Part shown: positions 27,441-35,490 of the stretch, piece after piece | How positions within the stretch are numbered: position 1 is the stretch's first letter | Layout of the letters: every line of letters begins with the position of its first letter | Assembly (NCBI RefSeq): GCF_004001045.1 | Contig: NZ_BIMK01000011.1 | Coordinates: 62,001-126,000, forward strand | DNA: 64,000 bases | Source: Paenibacillus chibensis | GTDB taxonomy: Bacteria; Bacillota; Bacilli; Paenibacillales; Paenibacillaceae | Reading direction: 5' to 3' | Notes under the pieces: model-generated | Databases searched by the model: none | What the model was told of the DNA's origin: nothing | Seen by the model: the letters and a program-made list of their open reading frames with translations, nothing else | Made by a program: the position numbers and the translations under genes

Positions 27441-27863
27441 TTATGTAATGGATTTGGAGTAAAGGAATAAGCCTTCTCTTCTCTGCCAGCCGGATTGGCT
27501 CCAGAAATGGTTGCCGAGTTCGTTATCTGCAATCACCAGCAGATGGCATTTATCGATATGGCAGCGCTCCAGCATCGAAAGACTGTTCTCCACCAATCGT
27601 GTCGCAATGGAGCGTCCGCGGTATTCCGCATCGACCGCCAGATGATAAATAAACCCTCTGCGCCCGTCATGGCCGCATAGAATAGTACCGATAATCCGCT
27701 CTTCATCCAGACAAACAAAGCTCATTTCCGGATTTCGCTCCAGGTAAGCCATAATCGCTTCTCTGGAATCGGCTTCGCTTAACCCCATTCCCTCAGTTCG
27801 TTTCCACAACTCAATAGAAGGATCATAATCCCGAATCGTCATCTGCCTGATTGTATATTGCAT
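27441..27863 (-). CDS. GNAT-family N-acetyltransferase
   Basis: 140 residues. Acetyl-CoA motif A is IYHLAVDAEYRGRSIATRLV, with the RGRSIA pyrophosphate loop; FWSQSGWQRREGLFLY is motif B. I chose the ATG at 27863, 9 bp after GAGGT; the longer open frame to 27974 has no ribosome site. Substrate unknown; it resembles small YpeA/PhnO-type acetyltransferases. Confidence 0.82.
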   Translation of the reverse strand: MQYTIRQMTIRDYDPSIELWKRTEGMGLSEADSREAIMAYLERNPEMSFVCLDEERIIGTILCGHDGRRGFIYHLAVDAEYRGRSIATRLVENSLSMLERCHIDKCHLLVIADNELGNHFWSQSGWQRREGLFLYSKSIT

Positions 27864-27983
27864 CTTCATAACCTCGCTATATGGGATAGAATGGGTATCT
27901 GTCTTAAACATAAAGGCTGGCCACGTAACTGACAAGAAAAAAAAATATTCTGGACACACCGTCAACCAAATCACATTTTTTGC

Positions 27984-28012
27984 TTGTTAACCTTGCGGAT
28001 TAGTAGGATAAT
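27984..28012 (+). promoter_or_regulatory. Sigma-A promoter of the MetE-like gene
   Basis: TTGTTA (27984-27989), a 17-bp spacer and GATAAT (28007-28012). The leader of about 35 nt is too short for an S-box riboswitch. Confidence 0.6.
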
Positions 28013-28053
28013 CATAAGAAATCGACATTTCGAAACGCTAAAAAGGAGAGAAC

Positions 28054-29190
28054 ATGATGGAAGAGACAACAGTAACCTTGGACAGAAAAGTACCGCCATT
28101 CCGGGCGGATCAGGTCGGCAGCTTCCTGCGGCCTCAGGTCTTGAAGGAGGCGAAAGCCAAGTTTAACGAAGGCTTAATATCTAAGGAAGAGCTTCGATCC
28201 GTAGAGGATGCCGAGATTATCAAGCTGGTGGAGAAGCAGAAGAAGGTAGGCTTGACCGCCGTAACCGACGGTGAATTCAGACGGACCTGGTGGCATCTGG
28301 ACTACATCGAAGCGCTGGAAGGCATCGAGGTATTCGATTTGAGTGCTTCCGGACTGTTCCATGGCGCGATGAACAAAGCCAAAGGCTATACAGTAGCAGG
28401 CAAGCTCGGCTTTCCATCGGACCATCCGTTTCTCGAGGATTTCAAATTCCTGAAACAGGCCGCGGGCGATCATGTTGCGAAATTCACGATTCCGGGACCG
28501 AACATGATTTTTTATTCCGGCGTGATCAACAGCCAAAAATATGCGGATCACCCTTCCTATGCTTCGCTCGAAGAGGTCGCCAAGGATATCGTGCAGGTAT
28601 ACCGCGACGCCATTGCCGCATTCTATCAAGCGGGCTGCCGTTATCTTCAGCTCGATGATACCAGCTGGGGCGCGCTGTTCAGCGATGAGTTCAGGGAGAA
28701 AATCAAACAGAAGGGCTTCGATCCGGACGAGCTGGTGAAAACATTCGCGGACATCACAATCGATGCGGTTGCAAACAAGCCAGCGGATATGAGTATTACA
28801 ATCCACATTTGCCGTGGCAACTTCAAGTCCTCCTGGCTGTATGACGGAGGCTATGAGCCGATCGCGAAGGAGCTTTTCTCCAGAGTAAACGTGGACGGCT
28901 TCTTTCTTGAGTATGACAGTGACCGTGCCGGGGATTTCAAGCCGCTCCGCCATATTCAGAATCAATGCGTGGTGCTGGGACTCGTTACGACCAAAACGGG
29001 CGAGCTCGAAAACCTGGAGGACATCAAGCGGCGTGTGCAGGAGGCTGCCGAGTACGTCCGTCTGGATCAGCTGTGCCTGAGCCCGCAGTGCGGCTTCTCG
29101 TCCACAGAAGAAGGGAATACGATTACGGATCAGGATCAATGGAACAAGCTGGGATTAGTCGTTCAGGCAGCCAAAGAAATTTGGGGTTAA
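28054..29190 (+). CDS. Cobalamin-independent methionine synthase-like protein (YxjG/YxjH type)
   Basis: 378 residues, matching the single-domain MetE C-terminal family found in Bacillus as YxjG/YxjH. The zinc ligands are seen in TIHICRGNF (His and Cys) and LSPQCGFSS (Cys), with a Glu between them. It probably transfers a methyl group to homocysteine from a donor that need not be methyltetrahydrofolate triglutamate. The start follows AAGGAGA; the ATG at 28057 is an equal choice. B. subtilis yxjG/yxjH carry S-box leaders; none is present here. Confidence 0.85.
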   Translation: MMEETTVTLDRKVPPFRADQVGSFLRPQVLKEAKAKFNEGLISKEELRSVEDAEIIKLVEKQKKVGLTAVTDGEFRRTWWHLDYIEALEGIEVFDLSASGLFHGAMNKAKGYTVAGKLGFPSDHPFLEDFKFLKQAAGDHVAKFTIPGPNMIFYSGVINSQKYADHPSYASLEEVAKDIVQVYRDAIAAFYQAGCRYLQLDDTSWGALFSDEFREKIKQKGFDPDELVKTFADITIDAVANKPADMSITIHICRGNFKSSWLYDGGYEPIAKELFSRVNVDGFFLEYDSDRAGDFKPLRHIQNQCVVLGLVTTKTGELENLEDIKRRVQEAAEYVRLDQLCLSPQCGFSSTEEGNTITDQDQWNKLGLVVQAAKEIWG

Positions 29191-29205
29191 TTGATCGGCA
29201 GGGAC

Positions 29206-29243
29206 AACACGAGGCGCACATGAGCGGTGCTTCGTGTTTTTCT
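29206..29243 (+). terminator. Terminator of the MetE-like gene
   Basis: AACACGAGGC (29206-29215) pairs with GCTTCGTGTT (29229-29238) with one G-U, then TTTCTT. Confidence 0.8.
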
Positions 29244-29270
29244 TGTCCAATGGACCGGCAAATCGGCACG

Positions 29271-29298
29271 AAAAAAAATCTCCCCTTCACGAGGAGAT
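29271..29298 (-). terminator. Terminator of the small membrane-protein gene
   Basis: On the minus strand ATCTCC (29298-29293) pairs with GGAGAT (29283-29278) and runs into eight T residues. Confidence 0.75.
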
Positions 29299-29306
29299 AA
29301 CGTGCT

Positions 29307-29549
29307 TCAAATCAACGCAATAGCCAGCAGCGTAAACAGACTTAGCGTCAATATGGAGTTTCTGGTTCCAAAACCATATCCGTAAGGACCGAAAGCCGAG
29401 GTTCTGACCGGACCTCCTCCATCTTCCGTCTCGAGGTATACGTGACTTCTGTCAACTTTCACGATTTTTCCTTCATGGATCCTGCCGTCCCTCGTCAATA
29501 TCCGAACCTTCCGGTGCATGCACTGCATGCAGTTATAATAAGCTTCCAC
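29307..29549 (-). CDS. Small protein with CxxC, Sm-like core and C-terminal membrane segment
   Basis: 80 residues from GTG 29549, 8 bp after AAGGAG; the open frame extends further upstream, but other starts lack spacing to that site. It begins MEAYYNCMQCMHRKVRIL. The segment VRILTRDGRIHEGKIVKVD followed by HVYLETED has the bent five-strand pattern of Sm/Hfq-like or YjdB-like small barrels. A Gly-rich stretch and the hydrophobic SILTLSLFTLLAIALI close the protein. Function unknown. The CxxC could bind metal. Confidence 0.6.
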   Translation of the reverse strand: MEAYYNCMQCMHRKVRILTRDGRIHEGKIVKVDRSHVYLETEDGGGPVRTSAFGPYGYGFGTRNSILTLSLFTLLAIALI

Positions 29550-29600
29550 GTCATCAACTCCTTCCTCATGACAAGGCATCATATGAAATGCTGTGGACAA

Positions 29601-29963
29601 AAGGTAACGGCAGGTACCCCCATACTAAGGCACTGAAAATATTACACGGGTTGCAATAGATTCCGGGCCTCTTTTTCGGTTATGATACAACTATAACGAA
29701 GTACTAAGCGACAGCCACATATTTTAGAATGACAAGGGAAGGGGGGCGGAACGATAAGCCTTTGCGCGCTGATAAATTGTATGCGCTTTAACGTTTGAAT
29801 TCATGAAGACTACGTGTGTAGCAGAGACTGGATACTTCCGCAGGAATCCGTAACATTTTCGACAATATCCAGGGAAAAAACGCACGCCTGATGTCAGGTT
29901 TATTGCAATTTGGTCTGCTGTAATATAAAATAGAATTAAAATTTTATGTTGATGGATTATTTT
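29601..29963. other. Intergenic region without a recognisable gene
   Basis: About 360 bp between the small membrane protein and the MurR promoter region. Composition becomes strongly A/T-rich from about 29920. I see no open frame with a ribosome site, no RNA gene and no clear terminator beyond those listed. Confidence 0.5.
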
Positions 29964-29978
29964 TGAAATTAAATTTCA
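29964..29978 (+). promoter_or_regulatory. Candidate MurR operator
   Basis: TGAAATTAAATTTCA is a perfect 7-1-7 palindrome ending 1 bp before the -35 of the murR promoter. A related imperfect site lies upstream of murQ (31040-31054). RpiR-type regulators bind A/T-rich palindromes of this size. Autoregulation is inferred. Confidence 0.6.
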
Positions 29979-29979
29979 T

Positions 29980-30008
29980 TTGCATAAAAATGTTAAAAGA
30001 TCTAATAA
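29980..30008 (+). promoter_or_regulatory. Probable promoter of murR
   Basis: TTGCAT (29980-29985), a 17-bp spacer and TAATAA (30003-30008). Confidence 0.5.
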
Positions 30009-30092
30009 ATGATCCTTATTCTTGTTTTTCGGTAATTTAAAGTTTATGATGAAAACGGGATTCTATTAAACTGGGAATAGTAGGGGATACAT

Positions 30093-30950
30093 ATGTCGAT
30101 ACATGATAACATTCTAATCAAGATCAGGGAAATGAAAGACAGCTTGACTCCGGTCGAGAAGATGGTGGCGGAGTATGTGCTGCAGAATTTGGAGGAAATA
30201 CCGCATCTTTCGATCAAAAGCCTTGCGCAGCTGACGAAGACCAGTGACGCCTCTGTGCTGCGTTTTTGCAAAACGATGGGATATTCGGGCTACCGCAGCT
30301 TTATCGTCAGCATTTCGGCTTCCCTGGGCTCCATGGAAGAGCAGAAGGATCCGTATACGGATATTCAGCCGGGTGATGATTTGACCGTCATTATTTCCAA
30401 TACGTCAAGAAACAACATCAAATCCATCGAGGATACGATGAGCGTCATCGATAATCATGAGGTGGACCGCGCTGTGCAGGTGCTGCGGACGTGCAACCGT
30501 ATCGTTTTCTTCGGCATCGGGGCTTCGGGTCTGGTCGGCATCGACGCGGAGCAGAAGTTCTCGCGTATCAATAAAATGTGCCATACATACACGGACGGCC
30601 ACAGCCAGCTGACCGCAGCCACTCTGCTCGATAAAGGGGATGTAGCAGTCTTTATATCCAATTCAGGCACGACGACGGAAATTCTGGAAGCGCTGGAGAT
30701 TACGAAGAAAAGCGGGGCCACCATCATCGCGATAACGAAATACAACAAAAGCGAGCTGGCGGATAAAGCGAATATCGTGCTCAACATTTCGACTCCCGAG
30801 GTCACGATTCGGAGCGGAGCCATGGGATCGCGGATCGCGATGCTCACGATTATCGATATTTTGTTTGCGGGCGTCGCCAGCGCGGAATACAAGAACGTGA
30901 AGAAGTATTTAACCAAAACGCATAACATCATTGCCAGCAAGCACCGTTAA
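30093..30950 (+). CDS. murR: RpiR/MurR-family regulator of the MurNAc locus
   Basis: 285 residues. The N-terminal HTH_6 domain has a helix pair in SIKSLAQLTKTSDASVLRFC. The C-terminal SIS sugar-phosphate domain holds FFGIGASGLVGIDA and FISNSGTTTEILEAL. MurR regulators sense MurNAc-6-phosphate and control murQ operons. Position directly upstream of murQ supports that role here. It has its own promoter and terminator, so it is expressed separately from the operon it probably represses. Confidence 0.85.
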   Translation: MSIHDNILIKIREMKDSLTPVEKMVAEYVLQNLEEIPHLSIKSLAQLTKTSDASVLRFCKTMGYSGYRSFIVSISASLGSMEEQKDPYTDIQPGDDLTVIISNTSRNNIKSIEDTMSVIDNHEVDRAVQVLRTCNRIVFFGIGASGLVGIDAEQKFSRINKMCHTYTDGHSQLTAATLLDKGDVAVFISNSGTTTEILEALEITKKSGATIIAITKYNKSELADKANIVLNISTPEVTIRSGAMGSRIAMLTIIDILFAGVASAEYKNVKKYLTKTHNIIASKHR

Positions 30951-30958
30951 TTGAATTC

Positions 30959-30997
30959 AAAGGCATCGACTGCCCTGCGGCGGAAGATGTCTTTTTT
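30959..30997 (+). terminator. Terminator of murR
   Basis: AAAGGCATC (30959-30967) pairs with GATGTCTTT (30986-30994) with one G-U, followed by TTT. Confidence 0.75.
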
Positions 30998-31039
30998 GTG
31001 GGATAGGCTAAAAATAAAAAACAATAATTTATTTTAGAA

Positions 31040-31054
31040 TAAAATAATATTTCA
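31040..31054 (+). promoter_or_regulatory. Second MurR-like site upstream of murQ
   Basis: TAAAATAATATTTCA read on the minus strand agrees at 11 of 15 positions with the palindrome at 29964-29978. It sits 7 bp before the murQ -35. A TTGAAATTT half-site also lies in the promoter spacer. Confidence 0.45.
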
Positions 31055-31061
31055 AAAACTG

Positions 31062-31090
31062 TTGACCAAATTGAAATTTATCGTTAATAT
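31062..31090 (+). promoter_or_regulatory. Promoter of the murQ operon
   Basis: TTGACC (31062-31067), an exact 17-bp spacer and TAATAT (31085-31090). The leader of about 150 nt to murQ has no recognised riboswitch. Confidence 0.65.
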
Positions 31091-31245
31091 GAAATCAAGA
31101 AAAGGATTTGGCAAATATCAAAAGTGCGGTTTTGATACACATCATGTAGTCAAACATTATATGATAATAACTACATATTGTGCCTTGATCCCGTTCTACG
31201 AATTTGCGACTTCCAGAAATTAGACAAATGGATAGGAGGATCGCA

Positions 31246-32160
31246 ATGGATGAGTATCTGGCGGGGCTGACAACGGAAGAGATCAATGAGCAGACTCGGA
31301 TGATCGATGAATGCACCACAGAAGAAATGCTTCGTCTCATGAATGAGCAAGATGCCAAGGTCCCGGCCGCAGTGGCAGCGGAAATCCCGCAGATTACGAA
31401 AGCGGTTGATGTACTGCACCACGTGTTGAAGAATGGCGGCAGAATGTTTTATTTAGGGGCAGGAACCTCGGGCAGACTTGGTGTTCTGGACGCATCTGAA
31501 TGTCCGCCGACATTCGGCATTGATCCTTCATTAGTGCAAGGTCATATTGCCGGGGGCGATGGAGCGCTGAGACTGGCTGTAGAAGGTTGCGAGGATAGTG
31601 CAGAGGAGGGGGTTGCATTAATCGAGCAATGTAAGATCACGGACAAGGATGCGGTTATCGGCATCACGGCGAGCGGAAGCGCAACATTCGTCATCGCGGC
31701 TCTGCAGAGAGCGCGGGAGATTGGAGCGGCAACGATCGGGGTCGTCAATAACAAGCCATCTAAATTAGAGAAAGTCTGTGACATCTGCATTGCGCCGGTA
31801 GTCGGACCCGAGGTCATCATGGGCTCAACAAGACTCAAAGCAGGTTCTGCCCAGAAATTGGTTTTGAATATGCTTAGCACTTGTACTATGGTTAAGCTTG
31901 GGAAGACTTATGACAATCTCATGGTCGATTTGAAAGCGAGCAACATCAAGCTCCGCGATCGATCCATCAGAATCATCAAGTCGGCGACAGGGGTCGATGA
32001 CGACAAGGCTGCTGCCTATTTAGAAAGTGCTTCCATGAATTGCAAGCTGGCTATCATGATGATCGAAACCGGGCTTGAAGCCGGGCCTGCCGAAGAAGCT
32101 CTGAACCGGGCTGAAGGAAGCTTGAAAAAAGCGATACGCAACTTTAATCATGTAGTCTAA
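31246..32160 (+). CDS. murQ: N-acetylmuramic acid 6-phosphate etherase
   Basis: 304 residues. It cleaves the lactyl ether of MurNAc-6-P to give GlcNAc-6-P and lactate in the cytoplasm. Family signatures are LTTEEINEQTRMID at the N-terminus, the SIS loop FYLGAGTSGRLGVLDA, the catalytic Glu in SECPPTFG and the second Glu in LAVEGCED. I start at the ATG at 31246, six bases after AGGAGG, giving the usual family length. It heads a ten-gene run that ends at the terminator at 42390. Confidence 0.93.
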   Translation: MDEYLAGLTTEEINEQTRMIDECTTEEMLRLMNEQDAKVPAAVAAEIPQITKAVDVLHHVLKNGGRMFYLGAGTSGRLGVLDASECPPTFGIDPSLVQGHIAGGDGALRLAVEGCEDSAEEGVALIEQCKITDKDAVIGITASGSATFVIAALQRAREIGAATIGVVNNKPSKLEKVCDICIAPVVGPEVIMGSTRLKAGSAQKLVLNMLSTCTMVKLGKTYDNLMVDLKASNIKLRDRSIRIIKSATGVDDDKAAAYLESASMNCKLAIMMIETGLEAGPAEEALNRAEGSLKKAIRNFNHVV

Positions 32161-32195
32161 AAAAACATTTATATTTTCAAGGAGGCTTGTTTTTC

Positions 32196-33617
32196 ATGAA
32201 AAAGAAAATGCGAGTAATGGCAACGGTGTTTGCGCTTAGCATGGCGCTGACGACTTTGTCGGCCTGCGGAAGCAAAGATGATGCCAAATCATCGAATGCA
32301 GACGACCCGAACGCAAAAGACACCATCACGGCTTTGCTGCCACCGGTATCTGCGAACTTCCAAAGCAATTTTGAACAAATGGCGAAGGATTTCAACGCAA
32401 AATATCCGAACCTGACGCTCAAAATTGAACCTGCAAGCTGGGAAGACATGACGCAAAAGCTGGACACGCAAGTCAACGCGGGCAGCCCGCCGGACATCGC
32501 ATTTATTGGGTCTGACGGCATTTCGAAATATGTAGATTCAGGTATGGTCATGGATATCTCGGATACGGTTACAGATGAAATGATCAAAGATTATGACCCA
32601 GCTCCACTCGAGTACATGAAGAACGGTAAAGGTCTTTACGGCTTCCCGGCTTACATGGAAGCACATGCCATCGGCGGTAACAAAGAATTCATGGAAAAAG
32701 CCGGCATCGACTACAAAAAGGTGCAAAAAGAAGGATGGACCTTCGACGAATTCCGTGAAGCCATCAAAAAAGGCGTTGTCTCTGAAAACGGTAAAACATC
32801 CCGTTACGGCTTCGTATTTGCTACAGCGGGCGTAACATCCAAAGACTACCTTGGAATCCTGGTGAAGAGCGCCGGCATGCCGGCAGCTTTTGACAAAGAT
32901 CTGAAATACGCTTACACAAGCAAGAATTTCCTTGAAGTGCTGAAAGACATCCGCGTGATGATCGATGACGGCTCCATGCCGAAAGAACTCAGCTCCATCG
33001 ATGCTGGTAAGCGTTGGAACATGTTCCTGACAGGTCAAACCATGATCACAGGTAAAGGTCTCGCAGGCTTTGAAAGATCCGCGAAGCTGAACAATGAGAA
33101 GCTGAAGAACAAAGACGCAAGCGCAGTTAAAGGCTCCATCCCTGTCGATTACGTCGTACTTCCGGTTCCTGCTTTCGCTGGTGCACAAGCACAAGCAAGC
33201 GTTGCCGTTGACGGTTACGTAACATTCCGCGGCACGAAAGAGCCTACGGCTGCCCACAAAGCAAACGTTGTTAAAGCGGCTAACTTCCTGTCCAGCGGCG
33301 CAATCGCAGCAACAACCAATAACGAATTGTTCGTAGCACAAATCACCGAAAGCAGCAGAAAAGCAGCGGAAAGCATGCCTGTTGACCGCGATGCTGACAA
33401 CAAAGCAGCCGTGGAAAGAATGCTGACAACTGCCGTTCCAGCTCGTCCGGACATCCCTACAGATCTCGGCGCGAAAGCCATCAAGCTTGAGGACGAAGTG
33501 ATTGTTCCTAAGCTCCAAGCACTTATCGCAGGCGAAATTACGCCGGAAACGATGTACGAAGCTGTGAAATCCGCAGCGGTATCGGCCTTCGGTGAAGACG
33601 GCATTGTAAAAGACTAG
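32196..33617 (+). CDS. Extracellular solute-binding lipoprotein of the MurNAc locus
   Basis: 473 residues; lipobox TTLSAC with Cys24, followed by a Ser/Asp-rich linker and a family 1 sugar-binding fold. Segments include VNAGSPPDIAFIGSDGISKY and YGFPAYMEAHAIGGNKEF. Start 32196, 10 bp after AAGGAGG; an in-frame TTG nine bases upstream is less likely. Lying between murQ and the permease genes, it should bind MurNAc, a GlcNAc-MurNAc disaccharide or a small muropeptide. Codon use is richer in A/T-ending abundant codons than its neighbours, which fits high expression. Confidence 0.88.
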   Translation: MKKKMRVMATVFALSMALTTLSACGSKDDAKSSNADDPNAKDTITALLPPVSANFQSNFEQMAKDFNAKYPNLTLKIEPASWEDMTQKLDTQVNAGSPPDIAFIGSDGISKYVDSGMVMDISDTVTDEMIKDYDPAPLEYMKNGKGLYGFPAYMEAHAIGGNKEFMEKAGIDYKKVQKEGWTFDEFREAIKKGVVSENGKTSRYGFVFATAGVTSKDYLGILVKSAGMPAAFDKDLKYAYTSKNFLEVLKDIRVMIDDGSMPKELSSIDAGKRWNMFLTGQTMITGKGLAGFERSAKLNNEKLKNKDASAVKGSIPVDYVVLPVPAFAGAQAQASVAVDGYVTFRGTKEPTAAHKANVVKAANFLSSGAIAATTNNELFVAQITESSRKAAESMPVDRDADNKAAVERMLTTAVPARPDIPTDLGAKAIKLEDEVIVPKLQALIAGEITPETMYEAVKSAAVSAFGEDGIVKD

Positions 33618-33629
33618 AGAGAATACATC

Positions 33630-33661
33630 GGAAAGCCGTATGGATTTCCATACGGCTTTCC
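33630..33661 (+). other. Long intercistronic hairpin after the binding-protein gene
   Basis: GGAAAGCCGTATGGA (33630-33644) is the exact inverse of 33647-33661, a 14-bp stem with a 4-nt loop and no U-tract. It probably sets a high binding-protein to permease ratio. Confidence 0.65.
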
Positions 33662-33704
33662 TCCAATACCTGTGGTACGTTAGTATGAAAGGGGTTTCGC
33701 AGAT

Positions 33705-34607
33705 ATGACAGATTATGCTAAACCGATCAAACGCCGGAAGTTCAATAGCGATGCAGCTTGGGGATATGCTTTTATCGCTGCCGCACTCATCATTTTTGCG
33801 ATGTTTACCGCATATCCGGTTGTCAGTGCCTTGATTATCAGCTTTCAACAGTATAAGCCGCTAGGTTCCGAGTTTATCGGATTTGACAACTATACAGAAA
33901 CCTTCAAGGATTCTTTGTTCTGGAAGGCGGTTGTAAACACCGTTGTTTATACCTTGTTGACGGTTCCGGTCTCGCTTTTCTTATCTTTTGCAGTATCGAT
34001 CCTGATCTTGCCGTTTAAGAAAAGAATGCAAACCGTATTTAAAGCCGTATATTATCTTCCTGCTGTCGCTTCAGGCGTGGCACTATCTGTTGTTTGGCTG
34101 TGGATCTACGATCCGATGCCAGAGGGCATTTTCAACAAGATTACCGCATTCTTTGGTATGGGCACCCACAACTGGCTCGGATCCAGCACATATGCAATGT
34201 TTTCGCTCGTTTTGATGGCTTGGTTGTCCAGCCATGGCACGAGCATCATTATTTACCTTGCAGCTTTGCTTGGCATTGATGGTAGCTACTATGAAGCTGC
34301 TGAACTTGATGGGGCTAATTTCTTCCAAAAGCTGTGGTACATTGTTGTTCCTTGTTTGAAACCAACAACCTTGTTCTTGCTTGTTACGGGCATCATCGGT
34401 TCGTTCCAGGTATTCCAAAATGCATATCTGATGACCGGCGGCGGACCAGATAATGCAACAACGATGGTAGGCTTACTCATTTTCAATAACGCATTTAAAT
34501 ACTTCGAATTCGGCAAGGCAGCAGCACAGTCTCTGATTCTGGCCGCAATTATCGCAGGTATTTCGGTAATCCAATTCAAATTCCTGGGCAAAGACGTGGA
34601 ATATTAA
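33705..34607 (+). CDS. ABC transporter permease (MalF type), MurNAc locus
   Basis: 300 residues with six hydrophobic helices. The EAA loop is YEAAELDGANFFQKLWYIVV, and MTGGGPDNATTMVGLLIF is a typical periplasm-facing region. It starts after AAAGGGG. It forms the importer with the next permease and the upstream receptor. No ATPase gene is present in the operon. Confidence 0.88.
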   Translation: MTDYAKPIKRRKFNSDAAWGYAFIAAALIIFAMFTAYPVVSALIISFQQYKPLGSEFIGFDNYTETFKDSLFWKAVVNTVVYTLLTVPVSLFLSFAVSILILPFKKRMQTVFKAVYYLPAVASGVALSVVWLWIYDPMPEGIFNKITAFFGMGTHNWLGSSTYAMFSLVLMAWLSSHGTSIIIYLAALLGIDGSYYEAAELDGANFFQKLWYIVVPCLKPTTLFLLVTGIIGSFQVFQNAYLMTGGGPDNATTMVGLLIFNNAFKYFEFGKAAAQSLILAAIIAGISVIQFKFLGKDVEY

Positions 34608-34628
34608 AGGAAGGGAGATGCAGCAATT

Positions 34629-35489
34629 ATGGCTCTTTACAACGCACATGCTGGGAAACCAGCTGCCAGAAACATCAGAAATACGGCTCTTTTCACCGTG
34701 CTTCTGCTATTTGCACTGGCAACGATTTTCCCAATCTACTTTATGATTATTTCTTCCTTTGGTGAACCCGTTGCAGCCGGGGCCATGGATTACAAAATAT
34801 TTCCGAGCAGCTTCTCGCTTGAATCTTACAAGTTCTTCTTTCAATTCAATACTTACACTTGGCGCTGGTTACTGAACTCCCTGATTGTGGCCACCTCAGT
34901 TATGGTGACTAACGTCGTGTTCGCCAGTATGGCAGGGTATGCTTTCTCGAAAATCAAATTCAGAGGCAGAGCCGTTACTTTTTCCGTGATGCTCGTCGCC
35001 ATGATGATCCCTTATCAGGTCACACAGGTACCTCTTTACATCCTGATCGTAAACGTCTTCCATATTCAAAACACGTATACCGCTTTGATTTTGCCGGGTC
35101 TTGTTACGGTTTATAACATCTTTCTTGCCAAGCAATTTATGAGCAGCATTCCGAACGAGATTCTGGAGTGTGCAAAGATTGAGGGCTGTAACCAATTCCA
35201 AATTTATTTCCGCATCATTTTGCCTTTATCCAAAACCGTTCTTGCCGTAATGGCGATTCTTACATTTATGGACAACTGGAATACGTTCTTCTGGCCGCTT
35301 CTGGTAACGAATTCTATGGATATGCAGACAATCCAAGTCGGACTCAAGAGTTTCAAGTTTGCGAATACGACTTTATTTGCGCCAATGATGGCAGGTGCAA
35401 CGATTTCCGCGCTGCCCATGTTCATTCTGTTCTTCAGCCTGCAAAAGTATTTCCTTGAAGGCGTAACCGTAGGCGCGGTGAAGGGCTGA
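34629..35489 (+). CDS. ABC transporter permease (MalG type), MurNAc locus
   Basis: 286 residues, six helices; the EAA-type loop is LECAKIEGCNQFQIYFRIIL, with Cys replacing the first Ala of EAA. It lies 21 bp after the MalF-type gene. anmK begins one base after its stop, so expression of transport and catabolism is tightly linked. Confidence 0.87.
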   Translation: MALYNAHAGKPAARNIRNTALFTVLLLFALATIFPIYFMIISSFGEPVAAGAMDYKIFPSSFSLESYKFFFQFNTYTWRWLLNSLIVATSVMVTNVVFASMAGYAFSKIKFRGRAVTFSVMLVAMMIPYQVTQVPLYILIVNVFHIQNTYTALILPGLVTVYNIFLAKQFMSSIPNEILECAKIEGCNQFQIYFRIILPLSKTVLAVMAILTFMDNWNTFFWPLLVTNSMDMQTIQVGLKSFKFANTTLFAPMMAGATISALPMFILFFSLQKYFLEGVTVGAVKG

Positions 35490-35490
35490 T

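Noticed and set aside
27975-28053. Possible S-box riboswitch upstream of the MetE-like gene
   Set aside because: The region is only about 80 bp and lacks the conserved S-box helices; a simple promoter explains it.
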